This document shows positions 14,372 to 22,556 of a DNA stretch of 40,296 bases, in pieces. This stretch comes from Candidatus Brevifilum fermentans (GTDB taxonomy: Bacteria; Chloroflexota; Anaerolineae; Anaerolineales; Villigracilaceae), in assembly GCA_945877125.1 (NCBI GenBank), contig CAMCQT010000034.1, forward strand, positions 1-40,296. The letters run 5' to 3'. The translations under genes were made by a program, and so were the position numbers. Below the pieces are notes generated by a model that had not been told where the DNA came from, did not search any database, and saw only the letters and a program-made list of their open reading frames with translations. Positions within the stretch are counted from its first letter, which is position 1, and every line of letters starts with the position of its first letter.

Positions 14372-14519
14372 CGAAGAAAATGCTTGAGAAAACAGAAACA
14401 GCCCGAAGATTAAGATAGATGCGCTGTTTGAGATTGCGAAAATCCTACGGGTTGCCTCATTCAATTGAGACGTGAAACGTTTCGGGTTGGAATTCGTAAA
14501 GAAATAGGACAAGCGGTTC
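14372..14519. other. Remaining intergenic sequence before the SPFH gene
   Basis: This part of the 309 bp gap between xdhC and the SPFH gene shows no convincing ORF, RNA gene or terminator. Confidence 0.4.
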
Positions 14520-14548
14520 TTGTATCAGAAAGTTCATTCGGCTATAAT
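14520..14548 (+). promoter_or_regulatory. Promoter for the SPFH gene
   Basis: A perfect -10 TATAAT (14543-14548) is preceded by TTGTAT (14520-14525) at 17 bp spacing. The predicted transcript has a leader of about 25 nt containing AAAAAGGAGAG before the ATG at 14580. Confidence 0.65.
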
Positions 14549-14579
14549 TTGAACGCAATTATAAAAAAGGAGAGAAAAC

Positions 14580-15623
14580 ATGGCTAGAATTTTTGATGTC
14601 ATTGAGTATGCAAATGAAATGAACGACGAGATCGTTCATCGTTTCCCCGAAGAAGGTATCGGTGATTTCCGCGTGGGTTCACAGGTGATCGTGCGCGAGA
14701 GCCAGAGCGCGGTGTTCTTCCGCGATGGCAATGCGCTGGATGTGTTCAAGCCGGGCCGCCATACCATCGCCACGGCGAACATTCCCTATCTGATTGACTT
14801 TATCGGTAAGGCGTTCAATGAGCGCACCCCGTTCCCTGCGGAAGTTTATTTTGTTTCGCGCAAGGAATTTGCCAACAAGAAGTGGGGCACACCGCAACCG
14901 ATCATTGTCCGCAATCCTGGGATGGGTTTGGGCGTGGCTTTGCTGCAAGGGTTTGGCACCTATTCATTTTCAGTCAAAGACCCGCAACAATTTGTAACGC
15001 AGATTGTGGGCGCACAGGGCGCGTATCAATCTGCGGAGATTGAAGAACGTCTGCGCACCATGCTGCTCTCGAAGTTGCAGGATGTGCTTGGCGAGACAGG
15101 CGCGAAAAATTCAGTAGTTGAGTTGATCGGCTTGACGGAAGAAATTGGCGCGGCGGTTCGCGCGAAAGCCAAGGATGATTTCGAAGCCATTGGTCTGACG
15201 CTTAAGACTTTCTACGTTGGCAACCTCAAGCCTTCTGACAAATCGGCGCAGGAATTGCGCGACATGGGCATGCTCGACATGTCCACTTACACCCAGTTGC
15301 AAGCCGCAGATGCGATGCGCGATGCGGCGCAAAACCAGAGCGGCGGCGCAGGACTCACCGCCGGCATTGGCGCGGGCATGGGCATTGGCAATTTGATGGG
15401 ACAGGCTTTGCAAGGCGGAATGCAGAACAATTCACAGGGCGGCGCTCCCGCTTCTGGCGCAAAGATGCCCGATATCATGACTCCTGCCGAAGCGGCTCAA
15501 TTCATGAAAGTGACCGAAGAAGATATTATGTCCGCGATCACCGATGGAAGCCTGAAAGCAAAGAAGGTCGGCAAGGCGTTCCGCATTAGCAAGGATAATC
15601 TTGATTCGTTTATGAATAGTTAG
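14580..15623 (+). CDS. SPFH/Band-7 domain protein with C-terminal excisionase-like HTH
   Basis: The N-terminal 230 residues match the YdjI-like branch of SPFH (stomatin/prohibitin/flotillin) proteins: GDFRVGSQVIVRESQSAVFF, FKPGRHTIATANIPYL and YQSAEIEERLRTMLLSKLQD. Such proteins form membrane-associated oligomeric scaffolds. A helical stretch (about 230-252) leads to a glycine-rich linker (about 253-297). The last 50 residues (MTPAEAAQFMKVTEEDIMSAITDGSL then KAFRISKDNLDSFM) look like a MerR/excisionase-type helix-turn-helix (HTH_17). Related proteins usually end in a zinc ribbon or a short tail, so this combination is unusual. AAAGGAGAG precedes the ATG, and a consensus promoter and strong terminator make it a single-gene unit. 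Its function here is unknown. Confidence 0.82.
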   Translation: MARIFDVIEYANEMNDEIVHRFPEEGIGDFRVGSQVIVRESQSAVFFRDGNALDVFKPGRHTIATANIPYLIDFIGKAFNERTPFPAEVYFVSRKEFANKKWGTPQPIIVRNPGMGLGVALLQGFGTYSFSVKDPQQFVTQIVGAQGAYQSAEIEERLRTMLLSKLQDVLGETGAKNSVVELIGLTEEIGAAVRAKAKDDFEAIGLTLKTFYVGNLKPSDKSAQELRDMGMLDMSTYTQLQAADAMRDAAQNQSGGAGLTAGIGAGMGIGNLMGQALQGGMQNNSQGGAPASGAKMPDIMTPAEAAQFMKVTEEDIMSAITDGSLKAKKVGKAFRISKDNLDSFMNS

Positions 15624-15644
15624 TTTTTAGCGATTAGCTTTTAG

Positions 15645-15679
15645 AAAAAGAGACTTTCCAAGTTGGAGAGTCTCTTTTT
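15645..15679. terminator. Bidirectional intrinsic terminator after the SPFH gene
   Basis: AAAAAGAGACT (15645-15655) and AGTCTCTTTTT (15669-15679) form a perfect 11 bp stem with an A-tract on one side and a T-tract on the other. It can terminate the SPFH gene (plus strand) and nnr (minus strand), which converge here. Confidence 0.85.
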
Positions 15680-15692
15680 GTTTAAACGTTAT

Positions 15693-15729
15693 CAGGTTGG
15701 CAGGTTGAACTTGTAAACCTGCCAACCTG
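15693..15729. repeat. CAGGTTGGCAGGTT palindrome downstream of nnr
   Basis: CAGGTTGGCAGGTT (15693-15706) and AACCTGCCAACCTG (15716-15729) are exactly complementary across a 9 bp loop. The element lies 8 bp beyond the nnr stop codon. It lacks a T-tract, so it reads more like a palindromic repeat than a terminator. Confidence 0.7.
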
Positions 15730-15737
15730 TAACCGTT

Positions 15738-17363
15738 TTATTCCAATTCGCTCATCACGTCTGGGATGCTGTTTAATATGTCACTTGCCAAAACAGAGGC
15801 AGTTGTACCGAGGTCTTCGGCAGCGATAAGCCCTGCTTCCGCGTGGATAAAAGCACCCGCAACGGCGGCGCTGTAGGCGTCGAGTCCTTGGGCGCGCAGA
15901 CCGACAATGAGTCCAGCCAGCACGTCGCCTGTGCCAGCGCGGGCAAGCGCGGGTGACGCAACGGGGATGACGGTCATCTTTCCATCCGGCGCGGCAATGA
16001 CGGTGAACGCGCCTTTCAGCACCACCACGTGCCCCCATTCTTTTGCATATTTTTTGGCGATGGATTCACGGTCGCTTTGAATTTCATCTTTCGACAAGTT
16101 GGTCAAGACCGCCATCTCGCCCGGGTGCGGTGTGAGCACGCTCAGCATGGGAAGTTTTTTATGCCAGTCAGAAATTTTCGCGAGCAGTTTTAATCCGTCC
16201 GCGTCCACAACCATTGGCGGCAATTCGTTGCTTGTTTCGTATTTTTCTTTAATTTCTCCCTGAACAAATCCAATATGGGATGTCTGCTTTTTGGGATTCG
16301 ATTTGCCTGCAAGCAGATTCTCCACAAATTCCTTGGTCTTGTCTTCGAGTCCGAACCCTGGGCCGACGAGTAAAGCTGATGCACTTTCAAGAGGTTTGGT
16401 CAACGCCTCAGCAGCGCTCGCCGAAATATTGCCCATGTCATGCGGAAGCAGCACCCACGTGGCTTCAGGAAATTGCCCCGCCAGAATGCCATGCAACGGA
16501 GCAGGCACCGCCATGTTGACCAAGCCCGCCCCCACGCGATAGGCCGACATGCCAGCCAATAAAGCCGCACCCGTGTAGTTGATGGAACCCGCCACGATCA
16601 ACGCCGTGCCAAATGTCCCTTTGTGAGAATCAAGTCCGCGCTCGGGCAAAAGTCCGGCTACGAGTTCATAGTCTGCAACTTCGGCTTTCAATTCATAAAA
16701 AGATGCGAGGTCGTCAGGCAGTCCAATATCAACAACCGCCAGATCGCCGACGAATTCAAAGGCGGGTAATTTCAACAAGCCTTGTTTGACCGCCGCCATG
16801 GTGACTGTTAAATCGGCGGGGAGACATTCCAGCGCGGCAGCACCTGAGTCGCAATCGACGCCCGAAGGACAATCCACGGCGATGATGTAAGGCGGCTGAT
16901 CCATCTCATCCATGATGAAGAGAGATTGCTCCAACAGCATCGCAATCTCATCTTTGAGCGGAAGTTTGATGCCCGTGCCGAGCAATCCATCCAACAAAAC
17001 ATTTGCAAATTCCAGGTATGCGGTCAGCGCAGAAAAATTCTTGTCGTTTTCTGCAAAGGTCACTTCTCCGCCCGCTTCAAGCAGGCGAGTGATCAATTCA
17101 TCTTTCTTCTTGCGTTTGACGACATAAGCGCAGGCATGCCAGCCTTCTTCGGCGAGATGCGTCAACGCGATGAGTGTATCTCCGCCATTGTTTCCGGGTC
17201 CGACCAGCCCAAGGGCTTGCTCCCAGTCATCGTCAAGGGCGATCTCGGTGACTATTTCCGCGAGTCCGCGGCCTGCGTTTTCCATCATTTCGGCGTAAGG
17301 CAAGCCGTTTGCGTCTGCTTCCTTTTCAATATCACGCATTTGCGCGACGGTTACAAGTTTCAT
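15738..17363 (-). CDS. nnr: Bifunctional NAD(P)HX epimerase/dehydratase
   Basis: Nnr repairs hydrated NADH/NADPH: the N-terminal domain interconverts the R and S forms and the C-terminal kinase-like domain dehydrates the S form using ADP. The epimerase half (about 1-215) shows the YjeF_N signatures AYAEMMENAGR-like (PYAEMMENAGRGLAE), VGPGNNGGDTLIALTHLAEEG and VDCPSGVDCDSG. The dehydratase half shows HKGTFGTALIVAGS, VDADGLKLL, LTPHPGEMAVL and the catalytic GTGD in ALARAGTGDVLAGLIVGLRAQG. The ATG at 17363 is chosen because GGAGAA precedes it at proper spacing; an ATG 21 bp further upstream would place that sequence inside the gene. At 541 aa it is about 30 residues longer than usual, owing to a hydrophilic insert near residues 352-383. 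Confidence 0.92.
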   Translation of the reverse strand: MKLVTVAQMRDIEKEADANGLPYAEMMENAGRGLAEIVTEIALDDDWEQALGLVGPGNNGGDTLIALTHLAEEGWHACAYVVKRKKKDELITRLLEAGGEVTFAENDKNFSALTAYLEFANVLLDGLLGTGIKLPLKDEIAMLLEQSLFIMDEMDQPPYIIAVDCPSGVDCDSGAAALECLPADLTVTMAAVKQGLLKLPAFEFVGDLAVVDIGLPDDLASFYELKAEVADYELVAGLLPERGLDSHKGTFGTALIVAGSINYTGAALLAGMSAYRVGAGLVNMAVPAPLHGILAGQFPEATWVLLPHDMGNISASAAEALTKPLESASALLVGPGFGLEDKTKEFVENLLAGKSNPKKQTSHIGFVQGEIKEKYETSNELPPMVVDADGLKLLAKISDWHKKLPMLSVLTPHPGEMAVLTNLSKDEIQSDRESIAKKYAKEWGHVVVLKGAFTVIAAPDGKMTVIPVASPALARAGTGDVLAGLIVGLRAQGLDAYSAAVAGAFIHAEAGLIAAEDLGTTASVLASDILNSIPDVMSELE

Positions 17364-17435
17364 TATGATGTTTCTCCATGTCATATATTAGTTACAAAAA
17401 TTCCGAAAAATTCATATATTTAGCGCAATAGATAA

Positions 17436-17441
17436 ATTATA
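17436..17441 (-). promoter_or_regulatory. Candidate -10 box for nnr
   Basis: TATAAT reads on the minus strand in the divergent nnr/CNB intergenic region, 72 bp upstream of the nnr start. No good -35 box is seen. Confidence 0.35.
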
Positions 17442-17479
17442 CGTCTATTGCCTTGCATTAGGTCGTATTTTTTCTACGG

Positions 17480-17508
17480 TTGCACATCATCTTTATTTAT
17501 GTTAAACT
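17480..17508 (+). promoter_or_regulatory. Candidate promoter for the cyclic-nucleotide-binding gene
   Basis: TTGCAC (17480-17485) and TAAACT (17503-17508) are 17 bp apart. Transcription would begin around 17514-17516, almost at the ATG (17518), implying a leaderless or near-leaderless mRNA, consistent with the absence of a Shine-Dalgarno. Confidence 0.4.
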
Positions 17509-17517
17509 CATTCCACT

Positions 17518-18006
17518 ATGAGCAACATGGTCAACTTCCTTAAGCAAAGCGATATCTTTTATCAATTTACGCCAACACAATTGGAGTTGGTGGCTAATTT
17601 GTGCCAGGAAGCTGTGTTCAACGCGGGGGAACTTATCTTTCAAGAAAATAGCAGCAGTAAGGAATTGTATGTAATTGCACAAGGCGAAGTGGATATTTTA
17701 ATCAATCGCGGCATGGGGAATACCGAAAAAAAAGAGACCGCCGTGGCACGACTTCGCAGAGGTCAGTCGTTTGGTGAAGTGGCATTAGTAGATGAAGGAC
17801 TGCGTTCTGCTTCGGCGCGCGCATCGCAAAAAGATACCCGCCTGCTCATCATCCAACGCGAAAAGTTGATCATCCTCTGCGAGACCTACCCGCAGTTGGG
17901 CTATCGCTTAATGTATAACCTTGCCGCAGACCTCGCAATGAAAATCCGCAACACCGATTTGAGAATCCGCGAACAACTACTTTATAAACCAACCGATAAA
18001 AAATAA
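17518..18006 (+). CDS. Stand-alone cyclic nucleotide-binding domain protein
   Basis: This 162 aa protein is a single CNB (CAP effector) domain. The barrel is visible as AGELIFQENSSSKELYVIAQGEVDILI, followed by the phosphate-binding cassette FGEVALVDEGLRSASARA with its conserved Glu and Arg. A C-terminal helical part follows (LCETYPQLGYRLMYNLAADLAMKIRNTDLRIREQL). There is no DNA-binding helix-turn-helix, so it is not a complete CRP/FNR regulator. It may sense cyclic nucleotide and act through a protein partner. It is transcribed divergently from nnr, and no Shine-Dalgarno is visible before the ATG. Confidence 0.85.
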   Translation: MSNMVNFLKQSDIFYQFTPTQLELVANLCQEAVFNAGELIFQENSSSKELYVIAQGEVDILINRGMGNTEKKETAVARLRRGQSFGEVALVDEGLRSASARASQKDTRLLIIQREKLIILCETYPQLGYRLMYNLAADLAMKIRNTDLRIREQLLYKPTDKK

Positions 18007-18053
18007 AACTGAATAAAAATAAAATACAAAACCTATCTAATTTGCAGGAAATA

Positions 18054-18089
18054 AGAATGCAATATTACCCATAGGGGTAATGGCATTCT
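18054..18089. promoter_or_regulatory. Strong hairpin after the CNB gene
   Basis: AGAATGC (18054-18060) pairs with GCATTCT (18083-18089) and ATTACCC (18064-18070) with GGGTAAT (18075-18081), separated by a small internal bulge. It could end the CNB transcript, but no T-tract follows; a protein-binding palindrome is the alternative. The rest of 18090-18235 shows no feature. Confidence 0.45.
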
Positions 18090-18235
18090 GACCCAAAAAT
18101 ATTATCATAAATGACTGCTTTTACTTTTTGAGACCGTGTCAGACAGCTTATATTGCGGAGTAATAAAAAGCAAATCTGGCGTGGATTTCTAATCTCCAAA
18201 AACCCAGGATTTCAAGATGCCGTACGTTAAATTGC

Positions 18236-18264
18236 TTGACTTGAAACAAAAAGCGTCTTATCAT
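18236..18264 (+). promoter_or_regulatory. Promoter of the liv operon
   Basis: TTGACT (18236-18241) and TATCAT (18259-18264) are 17 bp apart, each 5/6 matches to the consensus. Transcription would start near 18271, leaving an untranslated leader of about 210 nt before livK. Confidence 0.7.
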
Positions 18265-18283
18265 CGTTAATTAATAAAAATAA

Positions 18284-18458
18284 CCAGGCCATAAAAATAA
18301 TGGCTTGGCAAAAAGTCTCGAAAATCCATGACCAAGGAATTTTTCGAGCTTTATTTTTAGTAGGAAGTACCAATCAAGAAGGAGGTGAGGCTGACATAAC
18401 AAGCATTGTCTGCTGTTAGTGGTATACCCGCACATGCGGGACATTGAATTCACCTAAC
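18284..18458 (+). promoter_or_regulatory. Structured leader of the liv operon with terminator-like hairpin
   Basis: Four elements follow the promoter. First is a hairpin CCAGGCCAT/ATGGCTTGG (18284-18308). Second is a hairpin CTCGAAAATCC/GGAATTTTTCGAG (18317-18348) with a T-rich tail, resembling an intrinsic terminator. Third is a strong Shine-Dalgarno-like AAGGAGGTGAGG (18379-18390) not followed by a good start codon. Fourth is a CCCGCA/TGCGGG stem (18427-18440). AGGTGA (18383-18388) can pair with TCACCT (18450-18455), and GTTAG (18415-18419) with CTAAC (18454-18458), so alternative folds are possible. The layout resembles an attenuator or riboregulator, but I do not recognise a known class. 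Confidence 0.45.
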
Positions 18459-18480
18459 ATATTTTGGAGGAGCAAGAAAA

Positions 18481-19737
18481 ATGAATAAGCGTTTGTTCGT
18501 TTTACTTTCAGTATTGGTTATAGCCAGCATGGCTCTCGCAGCTTGTGCCGGCGGTGGTGGTGGTGGCGCAACACTGAAGATCGTGTCCAGCCTGCCCATG
18601 ACCGGAGCTTCCCTGACCCAGACACAAACCATTGTAAACGCCATGCAATTGCGCGTGGAACAGGCTGGCGGCAAGGCTTGCGGTGGCAAGTACACCCTCA
18701 CCTACGAACCGTGGGATGACGCCTCTGCCGCACTCGGCAAATGGGATCCCGCTGTTGAAACTGAAAACGCCAACAAAGCCGCTGCCGACAAGAGCATCGT
18801 AGCTTATCTTGGCACTTTCAACTCAGGCGCTGCCAAACTCTCCATTCCGATCTTAAATCAATCTGGACCGTTAGTCATGATCTCCCCCGCCAACACCGCC
18901 CCTGGCTTGACTCATGCAGCAGCTGGTTTGACCGATCCTGACGAACCCACCAAATATTATCCGTCCGGTGTCCGCAACTACGCCCGCGTCGCCGCCACTG
19001 ACGACTTCCAGGGACCTGTTGCTGTCAACCTGATGGTTGCTCTCGGCGTCAAAACCCTGTACATCCTTGACGACCAGGAAGTATACGGCAAGGGCGTCGC
19101 AGATTCCGTCAACCAGTCTGCTGTAAAGGCTGGAATCACCGTGATTGCTCAGGAAGGTTTCGATCCTAAAGCCGCCGACTACAAGGCTTTGATGACCAAG
19201 ATCTCCACCAGCAATGACGGTGGCGTTCCCGATGCAATTTTCCTCGGCGCAATCGTAGATAACAACGCTGCGCAAATCCTCAAGGATAAGGTTGCCATCT
19301 TGGGCGACAACGAAAAAGTCAAATTCGTCGGACCTGATGGCATCTACACCGCCGCCCTAATCGAAGGCGCTGGCGCAGATGTTGCGGAAGGCGTTTTTGC
19401 CACAACTCCTGGTCTCGCGTTCAAAGACATCGGCGAGGCCGGCAAGAAGTTCTACGCAGACTATGCCGCTAAATTCGGTGAGACCAAAGAACCTTACGCC
19501 ATCATGGGTTACGACTCCATGGGTGCGGCTCTTAAGGCGATCGAAGATGTCTGTGCCGCCGGTGGCGATCCTACAGACCGCGCCGCTGTGAATAAGGCCG
19601 TGTTTGCCATCAAAGATTTTGAAGGCGCTCTCGGCACCTGGTCATTCGATGAGAATGGCGACATCACCCTGCCCTACTTCTTGGTTGGTCAGATCAAAGG
19701 CGGCTCCTATGCCGACTACGGTACCTTTACTCCCTAG
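18481..19737 (+). CDS. livK: Branched-chain amino acid ABC transporter substrate-binding lipoprotein
   Basis: This 418 aa protein is the extracytoplasmic receptor of a LIV/HAAT-type ABC importer. The signal peptide MNKRLFVLLSVLVIASMALA is followed by the lipobox cysteine (C22) and a glycine-rich tether. The periplasmic-binding fold type I follows, with typical stretches KIVSSLPMTGASL, VAYLGTFNSGAAKLSIPILNQ, VMISPANTAPGLT and TLYILDDQEVYGKG. GGAGG precedes the ATG at 10 bp. It is the first gene of the operon, has a long leader, and is followed by an attenuator-like hairpin that would let it be made in excess over the membrane parts. Leu/Ile/Val is the default ligand; other amino acids or small amides are possible. 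Confidence 0.92.
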   Translation: MNKRLFVLLSVLVIASMALAACAGGGGGGATLKIVSSLPMTGASLTQTQTIVNAMQLRVEQAGGKACGGKYTLTYEPWDDASAALGKWDPAVETENANKAAADKSIVAYLGTFNSGAAKLSIPILNQSGPLVMISPANTAPGLTHAAAGLTDPDEPTKYYPSGVRNYARVAATDDFQGPVAVNLMVALGVKTLYILDDQEVYGKGVADSVNQSAVKAGITVIAQEGFDPKAADYKALMTKISTSNDGGVPDAIFLGAIVDNNAAQILKDKVAILGDNEKVKFVGPDGIYTAALIEGAGADVAEGVFATTPGLAFKDIGEAGKKFYADYAAKFGETKEPYAIMGYDSMGAALKAIEDVCAAGGDPTDRAAVNKAVFAIKDFEGALGTWSFDENGDITLPYFLVGQIKGGSYADYGTFTP

Positions 19738-19760
19738 TCATTTAACCTAACATTTAAAGA

Positions 19761-19788
19761 GGAGGGCAGTTTCCACTGCCCTCCTTTC
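19761..19788 (+). terminator. Attenuator-like hairpin between livK and livH
   Basis: GGAGGGCAGT (19761-19770) and ACTGCCCTCC (19775-19784) form a perfect 10 bp stem with a 4 nt loop, followed by TTTC. Such partial terminators after a binding-protein gene typically reduce downstream transcription. Confidence 0.75.
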
Positions 19789-19856
19789 TCTTCCATTATT
19801 TCACTTGAAATCGCAAAGAGAGCGTCAGTCTTTGCGCCGCCTGGAGAGTAATCAAT

Positions 19857-20966
19857 ATGAAATCCACACTTCAAAAGTTCGCACGGCCCATTATTGCAAT
19901 CATCACGATTTACCTTGTTTTGTTACTGGGTCCAATTGCAGCCCTGGACATTCCAGTTATTGCAGCCAGTATTGCAAAAAACCCCAGTCAACTCCTACAG
20001 TTTTTAATTATCGGGCTGGCGAATGGCGCCATCATAGCCATTATCGCACTGGGCTATACAATGGTATATGGCATTATCGAGTTGATCAATTTCGCCCACG
20101 GTGACGTTTACATGATCGGCGTTTTTACTGCGTTGACCACATTGTCACTAACCGGAACATTAAAGAGTCAAGACCCTGTGCGCATTGGGATCGGAATCGT
20201 TATCGCCCTGGTTGTTGCCGTTGTCGTGGGAGCCACGCTCAATGCGACCATCGAGCGCCTTGCGTATCGTCCTCTACGCAACGCACCACGCCTGGCTCCC
20301 TTGATCTCCGCCATCGGCATGTCCTTTATCGTTGAAAACATCGGACTTATTTGGGCAGGACAGTCCTGGCTCGTTCCCAGCTTTGGAACAACAGGCGGCG
20401 GCGCTCAAAAAGAATTTCCCGACCTGTTAAGCCGCATGTTCGTCAATATGAACATGAACCCCGATCTTCTTGCCAGTTCAGGACTGGGCTTGCGGTTCAC
20501 CATCAAAGATCTGCTTGTAATCGTACTTGCGGGTGTATTAATGATCGGACTGCGTCAATTTGTGCAGCACACCAAACTTGGCAAAGCCATGCGCGCCACC
20601 GCTCAAAACCGCGATGCCGCAAAAATGCTCGGCATTGATATTGACTGGGTCATCACCGCCACATTCCTCATCGGCGGCGGATTGGCAGGTGCAGCAGGTT
20701 TGATGGCTGGGCTTTACAACAACAACGCCTGGTGGTTCATGGGATTCCGCGCAGGTCTGCAATCGTTCACTGCGGCAGTACTTGGCGGCATTGGCAACAT
20801 CACCGGAGCCATGCTCGGCGGCTTCCTGATCGGGTTGCTGGCAGCCTTCAGCGACGGTTACCTTAATGCGCGTTGGACAAATGCCTGGGTTTTTGCCACC
20901 CTCGTGCTCATCCTCTTATTCCGTCCCAACGGTTTACTCGGCGAACAAACCGGGCAAAAGGCTTAA
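19857..20966 (+). CDS. livH: Branched-chain amino acid ABC transporter permease LivH
   Basis: This is one of two transmembrane subunits of the LIV importer. The family signature is clear: IIGLANGAIIAIIALGYTMVYGIIELINFAHGDVYMIG, spread over residues about 50-87, followed by RLAYRPLRNAPRLAPLISAIG. Near the C-terminus, GGIGNITGAMLGGFLIGL and FRPNGLLGEQ are typical. At 369 aa it is longer than many LivH proteins (about 300) because of an extra N-terminal membrane segment. GGAG lies upstream of the ATG at 19857. It lies 12 bp before livM. Confidence 0.92.
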   Translation: MKSTLQKFARPIIAIITIYLVLLLGPIAALDIPVIAASIAKNPSQLLQFLIIGLANGAIIAIIALGYTMVYGIIELINFAHGDVYMIGVFTALTTLSLTGTLKSQDPVRIGIGIVIALVVAVVVGATLNATIERLAYRPLRNAPRLAPLISAIGMSFIVENIGLIWAGQSWLVPSFGTTGGGAQKEFPDLLSRMFVNMNMNPDLLASSGLGLRFTIKDLLVIVLAGVLMIGLRQFVQHTKLGKAMRATAQNRDAAKMLGIDIDWVITATFLIGGGLAGAAGLMAGLYNNNAWWFMGFRAGLQSFTAAVLGGIGNITGAMLGGFLIGLLAAFSDGYLNARWTNAWVFATLVLILLFRPNGLLGEQTGQKA

Positions 20967-20978
20967 AGGAGAACATCC

Positions 20979-22547
20979 ATGCAACACATAAAAACGGGTG
21001 TCATATTTGGTGTCCTGGCAGGTTTGTTTACCTTCCTCTTCGGCGGCTGGTCTGTGACAATGTTGGGAATCTTCGCCGGCGCTGGGCTGGGTCTCGCGCT
21101 TGAAAACAAACTCGAACGCGGCACACAACTTGCAAAAGCAAAGGAAGCACTGCCTGTCGCACTGGTTGCAGGCGGTTTGATGGTAGCGCTCAGCCTATTT
21201 GGAAATTTCGTAGTACAACCGGCTACTGGAAAATTCACAGCCTTAAACACGATCGTGGTCGCAGCCAACATCCTTGGCTTTATCGCCATGGTTGGACTTG
21301 CCATGTTGACCGCATCCTTCCGCGGACTTGATGAAAAGAAAGAAAAGACGGCAAAGACCATCCTGCTGGCAGCGATCGTGATTGCATTCCCCTTCATTGA
21401 TGTTTTCATGAACCTGCGCTGGACGTCGAACATCATTTTCGCGCTCATCTTCGTAATCCTCGGACTGGGCTTGAACATCGTCGTTGGCTACGCTGGATTG
21501 CTCAACCTTGGATATGCCGCCTTCTTTGCGATTGGCGCCTACACGACAGGTATTCTCTCGTCACCACAGCACGACATTTTTCTTAACTTTTGGCTGGTGA
21601 TCTGGCTCGCCGCAGGAATGGCTGCCCTTTGGGGCTTTCTCCTGGGCGCCCCCACCCTGCCGGTACGCGGTGATTATCTCGGCATCGTAACTCTGGGATT
21701 CGGCGAAATCATCCCCGTCATTTTCAAAAACCTGATTGATGTCACCATCAACGAGCCGCTTACCTGCTGGATCATTCCGGGCATTCAACGCTTGTTCGGC
21801 GCGACAAGTACCGTCGCGTGCATCAATTTGGTCAGTCACATGGATTTGACCGCAGGCGAAAAAGGCATCAACCCCATCGGACGACCCATCCTCTTTGGTT
21901 ACGAATTCCAGTCGAACAACACGACCCCCTGGTATTTCCTGATCATTCTCATCATCATGCTGACGGTCTTTCTCATCCAACGCATGTACAAGAGCCGTCT
22001 CGGACGCTCATGGATGGCAATCCGCGAAGATGAACTGGCTTCGGCGCAGATGGGCATTGACCCCGTCAAAACAAAGCTGGCGGCATTCGCCATCGGCGCA
22101 GTGTTCGCTGGTTTTGCAGGCGCATTTTACGCCGCTTACATTCGCGCCATCTTCCCCAGCGTGTTCGACTTCAGCGCATCCATCATCATCTTGTGCGTCG
22201 TTATCCTGGGCGGCATTGGCAACATCAACGGTGTGATCGTTGGCGGTCTTGTCATCATGACTGCTGACCGTCTTTTCCTGCCCGCCTTAAAAGATTTCCT
22301 AAAAGGCTTGCTAGACTTCACCATTCTGCCCGCTCTCTCCTCAAACCCAGGACTTCAAGCGGCAGTATCTCAAAATGCCAACCCAATCCTTTATCGCTTC
22401 CTGCTATTTGGATTGACATTGGTGATTATGATGCGCGTCCGCCCCGAAGGTTTGATCCCGAGCGCGCAAATGCGGGCCGTCTTGCACGCAGATGAAGAAA
22501 TTGAAGCTGTGCAAAACGACGAATCCAAAAAGGCAAAGAAAGGTTAG
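20979..22547 (+). CDS. livM: Branched-chain amino acid ABC transporter permease LivM (long form)
   Basis: This is the second transmembrane subunit of the LIV importer. The conserved core begins near residue 150 with ALIFVILGLGLNIVVGYAGLLNLGYAAFFAIGAYT and continues with LGIVTLGFGEIIPVIFKNL, SRLGRSWMAIREDELASAQMGID and the C-terminal GGIGNINGVIVGGLVI and MMRVRPEGLIPS. At 522 aa it is unusually long. About 140 residues with extra membrane segments precede the core, and an extra stretch of about 60 residues lies between the LGFGEI and RSWMAIRED segments. AAAGGAGAA precedes the ATG. Confidence 0.92.
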   Translation: MQHIKTGVIFGVLAGLFTFLFGGWSVTMLGIFAGAGLGLALENKLERGTQLAKAKEALPVALVAGGLMVALSLFGNFVVQPATGKFTALNTIVVAANILGFIAMVGLAMLTASFRGLDEKKEKTAKTILLAAIVIAFPFIDVFMNLRWTSNIIFALIFVILGLGLNIVVGYAGLLNLGYAAFFAIGAYTTGILSSPQHDIFLNFWLVIWLAAGMAALWGFLLGAPTLPVRGDYLGIVTLGFGEIIPVIFKNLIDVTINEPLTCWIIPGIQRLFGATSTVACINLVSHMDLTAGEKGINPIGRPILFGYEFQSNNTTPWYFLIILIIMLTVFLIQRMYKSRLGRSWMAIREDELASAQMGIDPVKTKLAAFAIGAVFAGFAGAFYAAYIRAIFPSVFDFSASIIILCVVILGGIGNINGVIVGGLVIMTADRLFLPALKDFLKGLLDFTILPALSSNPGLQAAVSQNANPILYRFLLFGLTLVIMMRVRPEGLIPSAQMRAVLHADEEIEAVQNDESKKAKKG

Positions 22548-22556
22548 GATACTGCC

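Noticed and set aside
18120-18170. ACCGTGTCAGACAGC-like sequence as an insertion sequence end
   Set aside because: Only one copy is seen, with no partner end and no transposase.
18379-18440. Leader peptide gene in the liv leader
   Set aside because: The strong Shine-Dalgarno-like sequence has no ATG or GTG at proper spacing; a TTG frame exists but is too far and not rich in Leu/Ile/Val.
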